Assembly (NCBI RefSeq): GCF_030445035.2
Contig: NC_080683.1
Location: 89,985,675-90,049,674 of the forward strand
Source: Dasypus novemcinctus
Taxonomy: Eukaryota; Chordata; Mammalia; Cingulata; Dasypodidae
Length of the DNA stretch: 64,000 nucleotides
Direction of reading: 5' to 3'
The notes under the pieces were generated by a model. That model saw only the letters and a program-made list of their open reading frames with translations. It did not search any database and was not told where the DNA came from. A program made the translations under genes and the position numbers. This document shows positions 23,001-34,796 of this stretch, piece after piece. The first letter of the stretch is position 1. Each line of letters opens with the position of its first letter.

Positions 23001-24524
23001 TTAAAAAATTTTCCTTGCACCAAAAGAATCTTTCTTTTCTTAATTATTTGTTTAAAGGAAGAACTAGTGCGGCATTATTTTCCTTAAGATGCATACTATT
23101 TTATTTTTGACTGCAGCTGTTTGAAGGTTACCAAAATTTCCAAAGGGCTTTATGGTAAATGCTAAATCTGAAGATTATTATGAAAGTTTTTACCTTTTTA
23201 AATACCTTGATGTGACCTTAAACTTCTAAAGAAAGAAAATTTTAAATTTTATTTTATAAAGACCCATTAGCTACTTGGACATGATTCTGGCTATAATCTA
23301 TTCCCTATGTTAAGCTTTATTTTTCAGGATGCCTGTTTGGTTTATGGATTGGAAATAAAAAATGCAACAGAAGAAACTATGCCTTCAAAAAAATTGTTTT
23401 AAATACCCAGGCATTTGAAGCATGATGGAAAAGTTCTATAGTGCTTTGTGGGAAGTCCATTCAATTTCACTGACATTCATAAATGATGACTAATGCATTT
23501 AAATAGAATGAGTAATTTACCAAATTACAGCCATTTGGATAGGCTCGGAATGAAGATCTTGTTTGTTTGGCTATGTCTTGAAGTGAATCTCAATGAGGTT
23601 TACTTCATTATGCCTGACTCTACAAATAGGCTTTAGTCACAATCTGAACAAAAGCCCTGACATGTAAATAAATGTGCAAAGGATGCCCGGCCACGTTACC
23701 CTTTTTGTCCCCAGCTTACTCCAGAATAACCAACCCCATCACTAGCATCAGCCTCACCACAGTACTTATCACACAAGCACCATCAAATTAATTCTCCTGG
23801 CAAGGTGGCCCTGCCAAGCGCTCCCTCCTCATAACCAGAAGATGCAGGTACACCTAAGCAGGGTACCTACTCTGTCACCACGGGTAACCCTGCAAAATAA
23901 TGGTCCCTAAGGTTTCCCTCCACCCTTACAAGCTAGTGACTGACATACAATCAGGAACTCCCTGCTGCACACTCACTGCAACCACACATACACAAGGAAG
24001 AGCCCTAAATCTTGAAGTGTTTCTTTTAAATTTATCCCAAGTTCTGGCATAAATCACAAATGAAGAGAAACAGGAGCAAACCCAGTTTCCAGTGAATAGC
24101 AGCATGTGCACTGCTCTATTTCCCATATACTGGCACCTAAGGCGGTGCTCAAATTTTGGACACACATTGGGTCTGTTTCTGTAGCTAAAAAAATTTCGAG
24201 TGAAAAAATAAAACCAGTCTGTCATAATTATTTCCTCTATATCCCACACTAAACTAGATCTAGCATATGATCAGTGCCACAAATTCTGAACATTTGATAA
24301 ACTGACAAAATATGTAAACTTGGTCTCTGAGAAGCTGATATGTCCACTTAGTAATTATTTTTTTACTACATGCATTACATTCACTACTTTAACAATAAAT
24401 ATCTACCTAATTGGCCTTTGCTAACAGCTGGAAATCTTACTAACACTGTGTCCAAGGCGGTTCTGTAATTGCCCACTTTTTTGCTAGAATGATGGTGGTC
24501 CTATCTATTGTTAGTCTGTTTATT
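20098..24524. other. Long repeat-poor intergenic stretch
   Basis: About 4.4 kb without a repeat family I can name, apart from a short (CA)-rich run at 22141-22160. No frame longer than 107 codons occurs, and none resembles a protein. 22240-23680 is balanced in composition, with many ATTA/TAAT cores, and is the part most like conserved non-coding DNA. 23690-23930 is more GC-rich and unassigned. Confidence 0.45.
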
Positions 24525-25500
24525 CTGATGCTTTATTCAAACACTTCTAGACCAGCAGCCTTGTGATAGGTACAGGGCAAGATGACAGGAATGGGGAAGT
24601 GAGCAAGACAGAAATGGTTCCTGACTTCATGGAGGCTATAATTCTGCAGACATATGTTGGACAGATGATTTGGGGAGTGTAAGGGCTGTAAAGTATAAAC
24701 AGAAAATTCCGTGGAAGATGATTACAGAAGGACCTATCCTAGTCTTAGGGAGCAAGGATGGCTTCTCCAAAAAGCGATGCTTAAGCTGATACTTAAAGGC
24801 AAAGGTGTTGACTAGGAGAATGGGGAGCATTCCAAGAAGAAAGAAATACATCCCAAAGGCCCCAGAATGAGAAAGATGATAATGTATTTGGGAAACTGAG
24901 AAAAGGTCAGTGTGACTGGAGAGGACAAAGAGGGTGGAGAGTGTTCTGGGATGAGGCAGGAGAGGCAAATGGGAGCCAGACTATCCTGGGCCTTAGAAAC
25001 CACATAAGAGTTTGAAGTCTTTATCCAAAAAAAGAAGAGAAGCCATGGAAAAGATTAGCATAGGATAGTGACATGACCCTATTTATGTATGCTCACTCTA
25101 GATGTGACTTGGAAGATAGAGTAGAGGGGTAAGAGAAGACCGAGTGCCATGCAAAAGGTCCCTGTCATCATCCAGGGGAGACACATGGATTTGCCTATGG
25201 GGAGGTGCAACCTTGTTTCATGAGAATAGTGGTAGGTAAATACTGAAGAGAGGTAACTAAGAAAAGGGACACTTTCCACTAGGTGATAGAAGGGGAGGGA
25301 AAAGGCAGGGCAAATTGAGAAAGATTTGTAGATATGATGGCAGAAAGTTGAGGTGTTTTGTTTTAATGGTTTCTGTTCTATTTTCTGTGAAGTAAGACAT
25401 CTGCTGTGAATGAGAAGAAAGAAAATTTCAGGTGTAAGCTGAGTGTAAAATGTCTTAAATTGCCATTCCAAAGAGTGGGGAAGCAGGCTGACTGACAAAA
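24525..25500 (-). mobile_element. LINE2-like fragment, reverse orientation
   Basis: The plus strand follows the complement of L2: gaagtgagcaagacagaaatggttcctgacttcatggaggc, aagcgatgcttaagctgatacttaaagg, gagcattccaagaaga, ggtcagtgtgactggagagg, ctgggccttagaaaccacataagagttt and gatagtgacatgacc. The minus-strand frames 24636-25504 (up to 141 codons) arise from this old element and show no known domain. Confidence 0.65.
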
Positions 25501-26306
25501 ACAAAACCTCATTAGAATTTCTTGTTAGGATTGATAAGCACAGATAAAAAATGGTGCTGATCTCCTGAGTTTTTGTGTGTTTTTATCTGTGCTTGACTGT
25601 GTGGACATGGATGTGGAGAAGATGCAGAGTTGGATTCTATCAGGGAAGTATCCACAAATACTCCCTGGGATTGCTGTAGGATCTGGTTTGCAACTGCTCC
25701 AAGCTCAACCCCTGGGAATTTCCCAGGTGCTTGGAATTTGCAGTTATAATAGAAAAGAATGTGGAGGGTGAGGTCTGTAGAACAGTGTTGCTGAAATTAA
25801 AACCTCCTGGAAGCATTCTACTTTGTGATGTGGCTCCTGGGAACTGTCTCACTGCTCATCTTGAAGTACATACTATAAGCCATAGCTCTACATAATCTGG
25901 ACTTGATAGATACACTGAATCTTTTTTTAATATTTTTGAACCTCAGTCATTTTAAATGTCTGCTTGGCTGCACATTTCGTTGTATGGGAAACATGCTTGG
26001 AATGTAATGAAAGAAGTATTATGTTCATGCCACGTAGCCTATAATAAAACACAAGATATGATGAAGAGCTTCTGCCTCTATGTTATCTTCCTGTTCCATC
26101 TGCTAAAGTGCCACTGGGCTTTTGCATCATGCTGACTGTCTTGGAAATTGGAAAAAATATGTAATTTTTCTCTGAAAAATTATGGTAATCTCTAGGAGTT
26201 AGAATACAAAGAGAGAAGCTGCCCCAGAATAGCCAGGAATTTAACGCCTCTCTTTCATGAGTCCATGTGTGCATGAGAATCCTTCTGTTCCATTGCCCTC
26301 CTCCGC

Positions 26307-26344
<38 letters not shown>

Positions 26345-28374
26345 AAAAAATCTGTCACAGCATCAAGCTGCCCAGAACCATAGGGGCTCAGATTTCACAT
26401 ATCTCAAAGGGAAGGAATTTTAGGATATAAATTCCACAACACAAATCATTTTTACATACGCAACTACTTATGTGTTTCGAAGCAGGATATGGACTCTTGG
26501 TGTGAAAAAACAATAATGACAAGGGGTTTGCCAATATAAAGAAGCTGGATACTGTGAAATACTGCCCAGGTAAAATGTAGCTCTAACATAATGGCTAGAT
26601 GTTCAAGAGCAAATTTTTCTTATCTGAAACTTAAAGTTGAAATAGGCATTGAATTTTTTAAGTAATTGCCCAATATTCTATGTTAAAGTTGATGTGAGTT
26701 ACCATATTAGAAATGAGAACTTTAGAGATTATTGAAGGTGTGTTCAGTTTAAAAGATAAAATCATAATAATATGAGGTTTCTTAAAACAATATAGTCCTT
26801 CATTATTAAATTTCGATTGTAAACAGGTAAAACCAGGGGCTGCCAGCTGCCGAAAGGGAAGATCACTCTTGAATTATGTAACTACAGTTAGTAATTAGGG
26901 ATCTGAATTGGAAAGGAAGGAAGAGGCAGAAAAAAAAAATGCCTAAACGGTATTTTTATTAAATGCTGTCCTCAGAGAATCACTTATTATGTGGCATTCC
27001 AAAAACAATGAATAGGACCCTTCAAGTTAAAGACCCAATTGAGCTGAAATTATGACAACTGGTCCCCTTGCCGTGATGATAACCAAACCTTAATTTCCAG
27101 GGTCTTTTATTCATTTAGATATTTGTTTCTAAAATTTAGAGTCTTACAGTTTCAGGTCACTGAAATAGACATGTATAAAGAAAGGCATAAAGTCTACAAG
27201 TACTTTCTACTCTGTACCAAATTCTTGAAAGAGAGAGAGAAGTGTAGTCAGTATAACAAGTATGAATACATATCACAGCCCACATAATCATCTAATCAAA
27301 AGCAAATCCTCTTTCCATGCTTCATATCAGTTATCTCACTACTTCAGAAGGTACAAACACTTCATATATTATAGACAGGAAGGACATTAAACTAAATAAA
27401 TACAATAATCAAAATTCCTGTAAATTGGTAGAGAGCTTTGCCTTGGGTTTTTGCTTTTGTTCCATTCCGTTTTCATTTAGATGTTATGTTTTAAACATGT
27501 TTTATGATGCACTAGGATCCTACTCTCTCTGTGAAAATTATGGTTACAAAGAAGCAAACTAAGAAACAAAAGAGAGACAACTCAGGGCTCCATGAAGTGG
27601 TTTCACCAAAATTAAATGACTATTAAAAATGAAACAAAATCATGTGGCAAACAGACCTGAGCATTTGTTCTAAATTGGAAGTTTTACACTTTCCAACTCT
27701 CAGTTGAAGACTAGAATTACTTCCTTCTGCTGGAGGCCTGTGAAAATTATGTTGAAAAGATGCGCAGGCCAGTTGCCTGTCATATTAGTTCAATACCATG
27801 GACTTGTAGCAATCTTCAACTGTGAACTGCTAAATTATTTTTAGATTTTCTGATATAATATTTTCCTTTCTTTCCTATCTCCTTTCCTCCTTTAGAGAGC
27901 TTGCAACTAAGCATAGCTGAAAAAAAACAATGAACATCTTTGCAATCACACCTTTCACTTGCAGGTTAATTTTAGTGTAAACTTTTCCTGCTATTCCTCA
28001 AATGATCAGAAACTGAAGTCCTTCTGGATATATATCACTTCATACTCTATACTCCATTTCTCACTAACAAAGACAGGGTATACTTCCCATAGAATTCCCT
28101 CAATCTTCACAGGTACTTCTTCCCTGGAGCCAGGATTAGCTTGAGATCAAGGTGAGAGTGGATGGATAGCACTTTCTGCATGGCCTTGGTTGAGTATTGC
28201 TTTAGTCTGTTTGATTGAAATTACTAATAAAGTGGCCTAGAGGCAATCTCTCAAGATATAATGTCATCTTTTAGCGACTTCATCCCCTCAGGGCTCATAT
28301 TCCTACTTCTCATCCAATCCTCCTCTATTAAAACTTACCCTTAAGAGAGGGTATAAAAAATATTCACAAAGATC
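25501..28374. other. Intergenic sequence with a (CA)n microsatellite
   Basis: No repeat family or gene recognised apart from the microsatellite at 26309-26342 and a short GA run at 27231-27240. The open frames are short and featureless. The 91-codon frame 26083-26358 reads through the CA repeat. Confidence 0.4.
26309..26342. repeat. (CA)n microsatellite, about 17 units
   Basis: An uninterrupted CA run, the longest in the window, and so the best candidate for a polymorphic marker. Confidence 0.97.
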
Positions 28375-28376
28375 TG

Positions 28377-28856
28377 TGTTTTAATTTCCTTGGCTGCTCA
28401 AGCAAATACCATGAAATGGGTCATGTTAAACAATGGGAATTTATTAGCTTGCAGGTTTGAAACTGGAAAAAGCCTGTATCCGTATCATCAAGAAAATGCT
28501 TTATTCCAGAAGACTAGAGCGTTCTGGGGCTGGTTCCCAGCGATCCTTGGACCTTAGCTTGTTACGTGGTAATGCACATGGCAGCCTCTTCTGGCCTCTC
28601 CTGGCCTCTTCCTTCTCTTCCCCGTTCCATTTATGTTCACTTTCTGGCTACTCTCCCTGTGGCTTTCTCTCTCTCTCTGAATTTCATTCTGTTTATAAAG
28701 GACTCTAGTAACAGGATTAAAACCCATCCTGGTCCACACTTTAACTGAAATAACTTCATCAAAATGTCCTACTTAAAAAATGGATTCACACCACAAGAAT
28801 GAACTAAGTTTAAAAAACATGTTTTTCTGAGGGTACATACATCTTCAAACCCCACA
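28377..28856 (-). mobile_element. MaLR-like solo LTR, reverse orientation
   Basis: On the minus strand it begins TGTGGGGTTTGAAGATGTATG and ends AATTAAAACA. It contains gttatttcagttaaagtgtgg, a GAGA run and aataaattcccattg. The 5-base flanks atctg (28372-28376) and atcta (28857-28861) differ at one base, consistent with class III integration. It belongs to the same family as the LTRs of the provirus at 35923-37836. The frames at 28457-28748 are within it. Confidence 0.75.
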
Positions 28857-29039
28857 ATCTACAAAATATTTTAGCATGATTGAAAGCTTTGAATCCTAGG
28901 ATAATGGAATTTTAACACCAAAATAAATTTTAAAGCAAAGAATTGTATCTCTGAGGATTCAGGCTTGAACAAGTACATAGAAATACAAATTTAGGGAGGT
29001 ACCACAGAGATTATGCCATGAAGTCAATCACCTACTCTG

Positions 29040-29490
29040 CCTTCATTTATTCATTCTATAAGCATTGAGTGCCTATAAGATATCAGAAAATATTTATAAT
29101 CTAGTAAAAAAAGAGAGATACCAGAACAAAAAAAAATAATTTAAATGTTAAAGGCAGGCACAAAAAAGGGAAAGGGAAATTCACCTTAGGGTGTCAGTAA
29201 AAGCTTTAGAGAAGTGATGCTCTAGCTATGTTTGAAAGGTGTGAAGATATTTTCTAGGTAGACAAAAGAGGGAAGGTTTTCTAAAGCCTAGGGATTACTG
29301 CAAGCCAGGGCTTTAAAATAGAATGAATTTGGGAAAGTATGAATTATTTGACCAAGTTAGACAATGGGATATTAAGCATGGCATAGAAAGTGTTGAACAT
29401 GGAGAGAAACTGGGGCCAGATCACTGAGGTCTAATATGCTTTGTGAGTGTGGACCTTATTGTCTATGTCCAAATCTCCCAAAGTATGATA
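29040..29490 (-). mobile_element. LINE2-like fragment, reverse orientation
   Basis: ttcatttattcattctataagcattgagtgcctataagatatcag is the usual start of a reverse L2/MIR-type end. It is followed by an L2-complement-like text (aagctttagagaagtgatgc, agggattactgcaagccaggg, ggggccagatcactgaggtctaatatg). Confidence 0.5.
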
Positions 29491-30864
29491 GGGGCACCTT
29501 TTATGGAACATGAGCTGATTTTAGGTGTTTTTATTACATTTTAGGTTATATTTAATAATAGTTTGAGAGAAAAAATTTTAAATAACATTTTCTATGAAGG
29601 GCATGAGATAACTGGTCTAACATTTTTAGGAATAATACAAATTTTTCAATGATAAAAATAAGTATTTTAAACAACATAATTAAGACAACACATTAAATAA
29701 ATGATACAAGTGGTACACAAAATTGGAAAAAAATCATAAAGGCTGTACACGAAACAGTTGAACTTGGGAAACATTTGAGCAGTTAACAGGATGCTGATTT
29801 CATAGACCCACTGAAAGGAAAACAGCCAGCAAAGAGTTGCTCATGCAGGTTATCGCATGCTTGCCACAGATGTGCAATCAACCCCATTCTGTTTATTCCC
29901 AATGGCCACCCTACTCAGGCTTCTTTCTTCCTCACAGAAACACCAGATGTTAGCTCATCAGGCTTATGATGTGAAGGGAAAGTCTTAAGAGGCTGTTGAT
30001 GAATCAAACCTTCTCCATTTTAATGTAATAGATGTTCATCTTCAATTATTTGACTTGAGCACAAATCAGTGACCGTTGTACATGAGTATGTGTCCTCCCC
30101 CAACACACACACACACACACAGAACAAGTCAGGGGCATTCTTAGCTGAAATTCAGCCAAAATTGATTCTTTTTCACTCCAATGGAGAACACGTTCCACAG
30201 ATCAGTTACGGAGACAAAATCAGAGGAACTGATGTGTCTATGCAATAAAAATAATTTAGAAAACCAATGGACTGAGCTATTTCTGTGTTTATTAATTACA
30301 TGGATATTTTAGTCTCTACTCATTTTCTGTCCATTCCAATAAAGGCAACTGATGAGATGCCTTTGACAAATATAGTGAGCAATCTCTCTTTCTAAACTCC
30401 CTAAAGTAAAAGGGACATTTTGAGTATTTCACATGGTGCTTTAATGGCATTTACAGTCATCAATTAACCACTCAAGACTTAATAGCATATTAAATTATGT
30501 TGTTCACTAATCATTTCGTTAGTGATAGCCTTGAGAATTGAACAGAATTGTAAAATTTAGAATGGAGTCATTTATTTCTTTTGTTTATCTCTCAGAGCAC
30601 CTTACACAGAAGTGGGAGGACTCTCACTTCTTGAGTTTAGGCATTTTTAGGTGCTAGATAAATATGTTTATTCATGATACAAAATTTAGCTGAAATTTCT
30701 GACTAGAGAATCCTGGGAATATAGAAGATGGGTGGGGAAAGATGTGGGGATGATTAGGAGTTAGAAAATCTGAAGTATGCAAAACTAAGACATCTTTGTA
30801 TATGGGGTACACCTAGTAAGTAGGTAGGAAAGAGAGCAAGAGAGAGAAAGAGGAAGACTAACAA
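29491..30864. other. Intergenic sequence, repeat-poor
   Basis: A (CA)n run of about ten units lies at 30102-30121. No gene or repeat family recognised in the rest. Confidence 0.4.
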
Positions 30865-31015
30865 TCCCTTAGCAGTTAATACATGCCAGAAACTATGTTA
30901 AGCTTTTTTCCATATTATCATAACTTTAAGCCTCACAACAAAGTGTTGGGTTAGGCATCACTTTTCCCCATTTTATGAACAAGAAACTGGGATTGGCAAG
31001 ACATTTTTAAAATTG
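30865..31015 (-). mobile_element. MIR SINE fragment, reverse orientation
   Basis: ttaatacatgccagaaactatgttaagc, then cataactttaagcctcacaac, ccccattttatgaacaagaaactggg. This is the complement of the MIR core and tail. Confidence 0.7.
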
Positions 31016-31099
31016 TATTTTCTCATTCATTTAATCTCTCCTTCATTTCTACATATTTAGTTCAAAATTAATTTGTGGGGGTTTACTACACATACATTA

Positions 31100-33215
31100 A
31101 ATACTTTTTTAAAAATGGTTAAGAAGGATTGTGGGAAGACAGAATTGGATTAGACAAGCAAGTCTCAGCTTTCTCAAAAAACAATGGAGAAAGAGCTAAA
31201 AGCTACCTGAAGACCTGCTCTGGGGGTCAGCAGACAAGGACAGTGCTTTACAACTCCGAGGAGGGTGAGGAACAGAGAAGAGAAGAACCTGAAACAATAA
31301 ACTGTGAGTTTGTTGAATCTTCTTAGAGCTAGAATTGCACTCAATGATCAAAGTATGAAGGTTTGCACACTGAGATCAGGAACAAGACAAGGATGCCCAA
31401 TGTCACTATTATTATTCATATTGTAATAGGAGTTCTAACTAGATGAATTAGGATAGATAAAGCAATATAAGGCACCCACGTAGGAAAAGAAGAAGTAAAA
31501 TTTTCACTATTTGCTGATGACATGACTAGAAAATCCTGAAAAATTCACAACAAAACTACTAGAATTAATAGACGAGTTCAGCAAAGTTGATCAAAATGGA
31601 TCAAGGACCTAAATATAAAAGCAACAACCATAAAATTCCTGGAATAAAATGTAGGAAAACATCTGCAGATCTTGTAGTAGGTGATAGTTTCTTAAACACT
31701 ACCCCTGAAGCATGAGCAACAAAAGAAAAAATAGACAAATGGGACCTCCCGAAAATTCAACACCTTTGCACCTCAAAGTAATTTGTCAAAATCTTGAAAA
31801 GACAGCTGAATCAATGGAAGAAACTATTTGGCAACCACATATCTGATAAGGGTTTAATATCCATGATATATAAGGATATCATAGAAGTAAACAGTAAAAA
31901 TACAAATTATCCAATTAAAAAATGGACAAAAGACTTGAAAAGACAACTCTCCAAAGAATACAAATGGCAAGGAAATGCCTGAAAAAAATGTTCAACATCA
32001 CTAGAGATTAGGAAGGTACAAATCAAAACTACAAAGAGATATCATTTCACACCTATTAGACTGGCCACTATTAAAAAGTCAGAAAACTATAAATGTTGGA
32101 GAGGATGTGGAGAGATAGGAACACTTATTCACATTAGTGAGGACGTAAAATGGTAGTCACTGTGGAGGACTGTTTGGCAGTTTCTAAGGAAGTTGAATAT
32201 AGACTTGCTGTGGGACCTGGCAATACCATTCCTAGGTATACACTCAGAAAACTAAGAGTGGTGACACAAATATAATCTGCACATCCATGTTCATAGCATT
32301 GTTATTCATGATAGCCAAAAGTTGGAAATAAACCAGGTGTCCATCAACTGATGAACAGATAAACAAATTGTGGAGTATACACACAACGAAATATGCTGTG
32401 GTAAGAAAAAATGAAGTCATGAAATATATGACAACATGGATGAATCTGGAGGAAATTGTGTTGTGTGAAGCAAGCCAGATACAAAAGGACAAATACTATA
32501 GGACTGCACTATTATGAACTAGATATATCATGTGAAATATAAATATATTTTGTGAAATATGACTATGGATAAAATTGCCTATATAAGACTATTTTTCTTT
32601 GAAGCTGAGCAAATGTAGGTTAATACTACAATGTTAATATCAGACAAAAAAAAAACAAGCAAACATTATACTAAGTGAAGGAAACCAGACACAGAGTACT
32701 ATATATCGTATGATTCCATTTATATAAAATGTAAATATAAATCAATTTATAAAGTTGAAATTAGATTAGTAGTTATGTAGAGCTAGGGATGGAATGCTAA
32801 GGGATGTGGAGTCTTTCTTTTTGGAGTAATGAAATTGTTCTAAAATTTTTGAGATGATGAATGTACAATATTGTGAATATACTAAAAGCCATTGATTATA
32901 CACTTTGGATAGATCATACGGTACGTGAATATGTCAATAAGATTGCTTAATAAACAATTAATACTTGTGCGAGAATTGCCAGAAATAGCAGCTACATACA
33001 GCCTGAGAAACATAGATAGAGAGGTAAGGAATTTGCTTGTTGGTTTGTCTGGTTTTTGTTTATTATTAATAGTATTGAAATAATGAAAATACTCTAATAA
33101 TGATTAAAGTGATGAATGAAAAACTATGTGATTATACCAAATACCATAGATTGTACACTTTGAGTGAATTGTATGATATATTATTTGTTTTAAAAAATTT
33201 ATTTGTTTAAAAATT
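31100..33215 (+). mobile_element. L1: possible 5' piece, ORF2 C-terminal part, 3' UTR
   Basis: 31100-31335 is GA-rich with ctgggggtcagcagacaaggacagtgc and ends gaaacaataaactgtgagtt, which looks like an L1 5' region. From 31350 the text is ORF2 reverse-transcriptase sequence (ctgagatcaggaacaagacaaggatgcccaatgtc). It jumps to the C-terminal region at about 31590 (gatcaaaatggatcaaggacctaaatataaaag) and continues through the conserved ggagaggatgtggagagataggaac and aatacctaggtatac-like segments to about 32500. Two L1 3'-UTR-like ends follow (to about 32960 and 33215), each with a ttgtacactttg-type motif. Stops and frameshifts occur throughout. The 62-codon frame 31794-31982 is an ORF2 remnant. Confidence 0.7.
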
Positions 33216-33621
33216 ATTAAAGATTCAGAATCCCAAAATTAAAACATTTTAAAACTCATATATAAAACATAGAAGCCACATATAGAGACACAAGTTCAAA
33301 TAAAGAACACAAACATTTCAGTCATAAGGAAAAACCTTACATGATTAACATGAGAGCTCAAAATATGGCTTTTGCAAAATGAGAGGCAAATAATTCTTCC
33401 TCATTATCCAAAAAAGGAAGCATACCTGAACCTCAGCATGCCTCCAGAAAGGACCAAAATCTCATAGCTAGTAAGTGTGAAACTCAGAAAGAGCTCCAAG
33501 TCTGTCTAATTCTGACTATCATGATTTCTCATTGGGTGTATTTCCTCTAATATATTTAGCACACAATGACAGACTGAAACTGAGTTAACACTTTGACCTT
33601 AGGTTTCCTTTAGAAGGTATA
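33216..33621. other. Intergenic sequence with a possible MIR fragment
   Basis: ctcatagctagtaagtgtgaaactcag at about 33460-33530 resembles a reverse MIR core. The rest is unassigned. Confidence 0.35.
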
Positions 33622-33791
33622 TATCAGGCAGGGTTCTCCAGGGAAACAGAATCAACAGTATATATGTAGACACATATTAAAAAAGTTGTTATAAAGACTT
33701 GGATCACATGATCATGAGGACTGGCAAGGCTGAATTTTGTAGGCAGGTCAGTGGTTGGAAATTCTGGTAGGAGTGATGTTGAGCCCTTGAA

Positions 33792-33797
33792 TTGGAC
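33792..33797. repeat. Left target-site duplication of ERVK-like LTR copy 2
   Basis: ttggac pairs with ctggac at 34791-34796, five of six identical. Confidence 0.75.
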
Positions 33798-34129
33798 TGC
33801 GGCGGCTTGCTCAGTCGGTAGAGGTGGGGTCTGGCTGCGGACAAGGGGTCCGTCCAGCTCTGGACGAGGGGTCGGTCCCGCTTGGGACGAGGGGTCGGTC
33901 CCGCTTGGGACGAGGGGTCGGTCCGGCAGCAGAAGAGGGATCGGTCTCACAAGGGGTTGCGCGGTTCGGCTGATGGGGTCGCCCGGCGAAGCCGGCGATG
34001 AGGGGGTCGCCCGGAGAAGCAGGCGACGAACTGGGGACAAGGGAGGCCAGGCCCTTGTCAGGGGCTCTCAGGACTGGAGGGCGCACGGCAGAAGAACTAC
34101 TGCGGAGACAAGGTAAACACGCAAGTCCA

Positions 34130-34157
34130 CTTTATTGAGGGAGAGGCAACAGTTTTA
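34130..34157 (-). promoter_or_regulatory. TATA box and poly(A) signal of LTR copy 2
   Basis: Minus-strand TATAAAA and AATAAA are close together, in the same arrangement as copy 1, so this spacing is a property of the family. Confidence 0.65.
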
Positions 34158-34349
34158 TAGGGGCTGGGGAAGGCTGATTGGTCGAAGCCACGCCCTGTTC
34201 TGATTGGTTGCCGGCGAAAGGTCAGTGGGAGGTACTGGACGGGGGAGGGGTGGTGATTAGGGATTGGCTGTCGCTGTTGCTGGGGGAAGGGGCAGGGTTT
34301 AGTGATTGGTGGCTGCTGTTGCTGGGGTGGAGGGCAGACTTGAGTTTCC

Positions 34350-34526
34350 CGCCCACGCCTGGCTGTTGCTGCTGTCGGGGGAGGGGAAAAGGGCAGACTG
34401 GATTTTTCCGCCCACGCCTGGCTGTTGCTGCTGTCGGGGGAAGGGAAAAGGGCAGACTGGATTTTTCCGCCCATGCCTGGCTGTTGCTGCTGTTGGGGGA
34501 GGGGAAAAAGGCAGACTGGAATTTTC
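34350..34526 (-). repeat. U3 tandem repeat of copy 2, 59-bp unit, three units
   Basis: Minus-strand GCGTGGGCG occurs at 34350-34358 and 34409-34417. The third unit carries GCATGGGCG at 34468-34476. This is a CpG-to-TpG-type change in the third EGR1-type site, consistent with methylation decay. The period is exactly 59. Confidence 0.85.
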
Positions 34527-34790
34527 CGCCCTGCGCCTGTGCAGGGAGAAAGAAGAAGAAGGGTGCCACCCCACAGGCATCGTGTGGCGCCATCCGGGAG
34601 GAGGGGCGGCCGCGGAAGCATGGCTGCCGAGAAGGGGAGACCCGAGGGCAGTCTGCGCCCATGCCGAGCTTCCTTCAGGGGTGGCGGTGAGTCCGACCAG
34701 CCACCCTATTATGGGGGCAGCGGCTTGGCCTACCGCGGCTGCTCCCCTGCCAGGCCAGCAAACCACACTTCAGCCCGAGGGGTGACCGCA

Positions 34791-34796
34791 CTGGAC
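34791..34796. repeat. Right target-site duplication of ERVK-like LTR copy 2
   Basis: Partner of 33792-33797. Confidence 0.75.

Larger units (their letters stand above)
33798..34790 (-). mobile_element. Solo class II (ERVK-like) LTR, copy 2
   Basis: A 993-bp minus-strand LTR with the same TGCGG...CCGCA ends as copy 1. On the minus strand it carries three 59-bp U3 units, CCAAT boxes, TATAAAA (34151-34157), AATAAA (34130-34135) and only two 28-bp units (about 33973-34031). The length difference from copy 1 is mostly accounted for by one extra U3 unit here and three fewer 28-bp units. It is flanked by 6-bp duplications with one mismatch and interrupts an MLT2-like LTR. It has no internal viral genes. 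Long frames on both strands (33624-34829) are compositional. Confidence 0.85.

Noticed and set aside
24636-25504. Several 60-140 codon minus-strand frames, possible gene
   Set aside because: They overlap in different frames within an old L2-like element and show no domain or splice structure.
26083-26358. 91-codon minus frame with Val/Cys run
   Set aside because: It is produced by reading the (CA)n microsatellite at 26309-26342.
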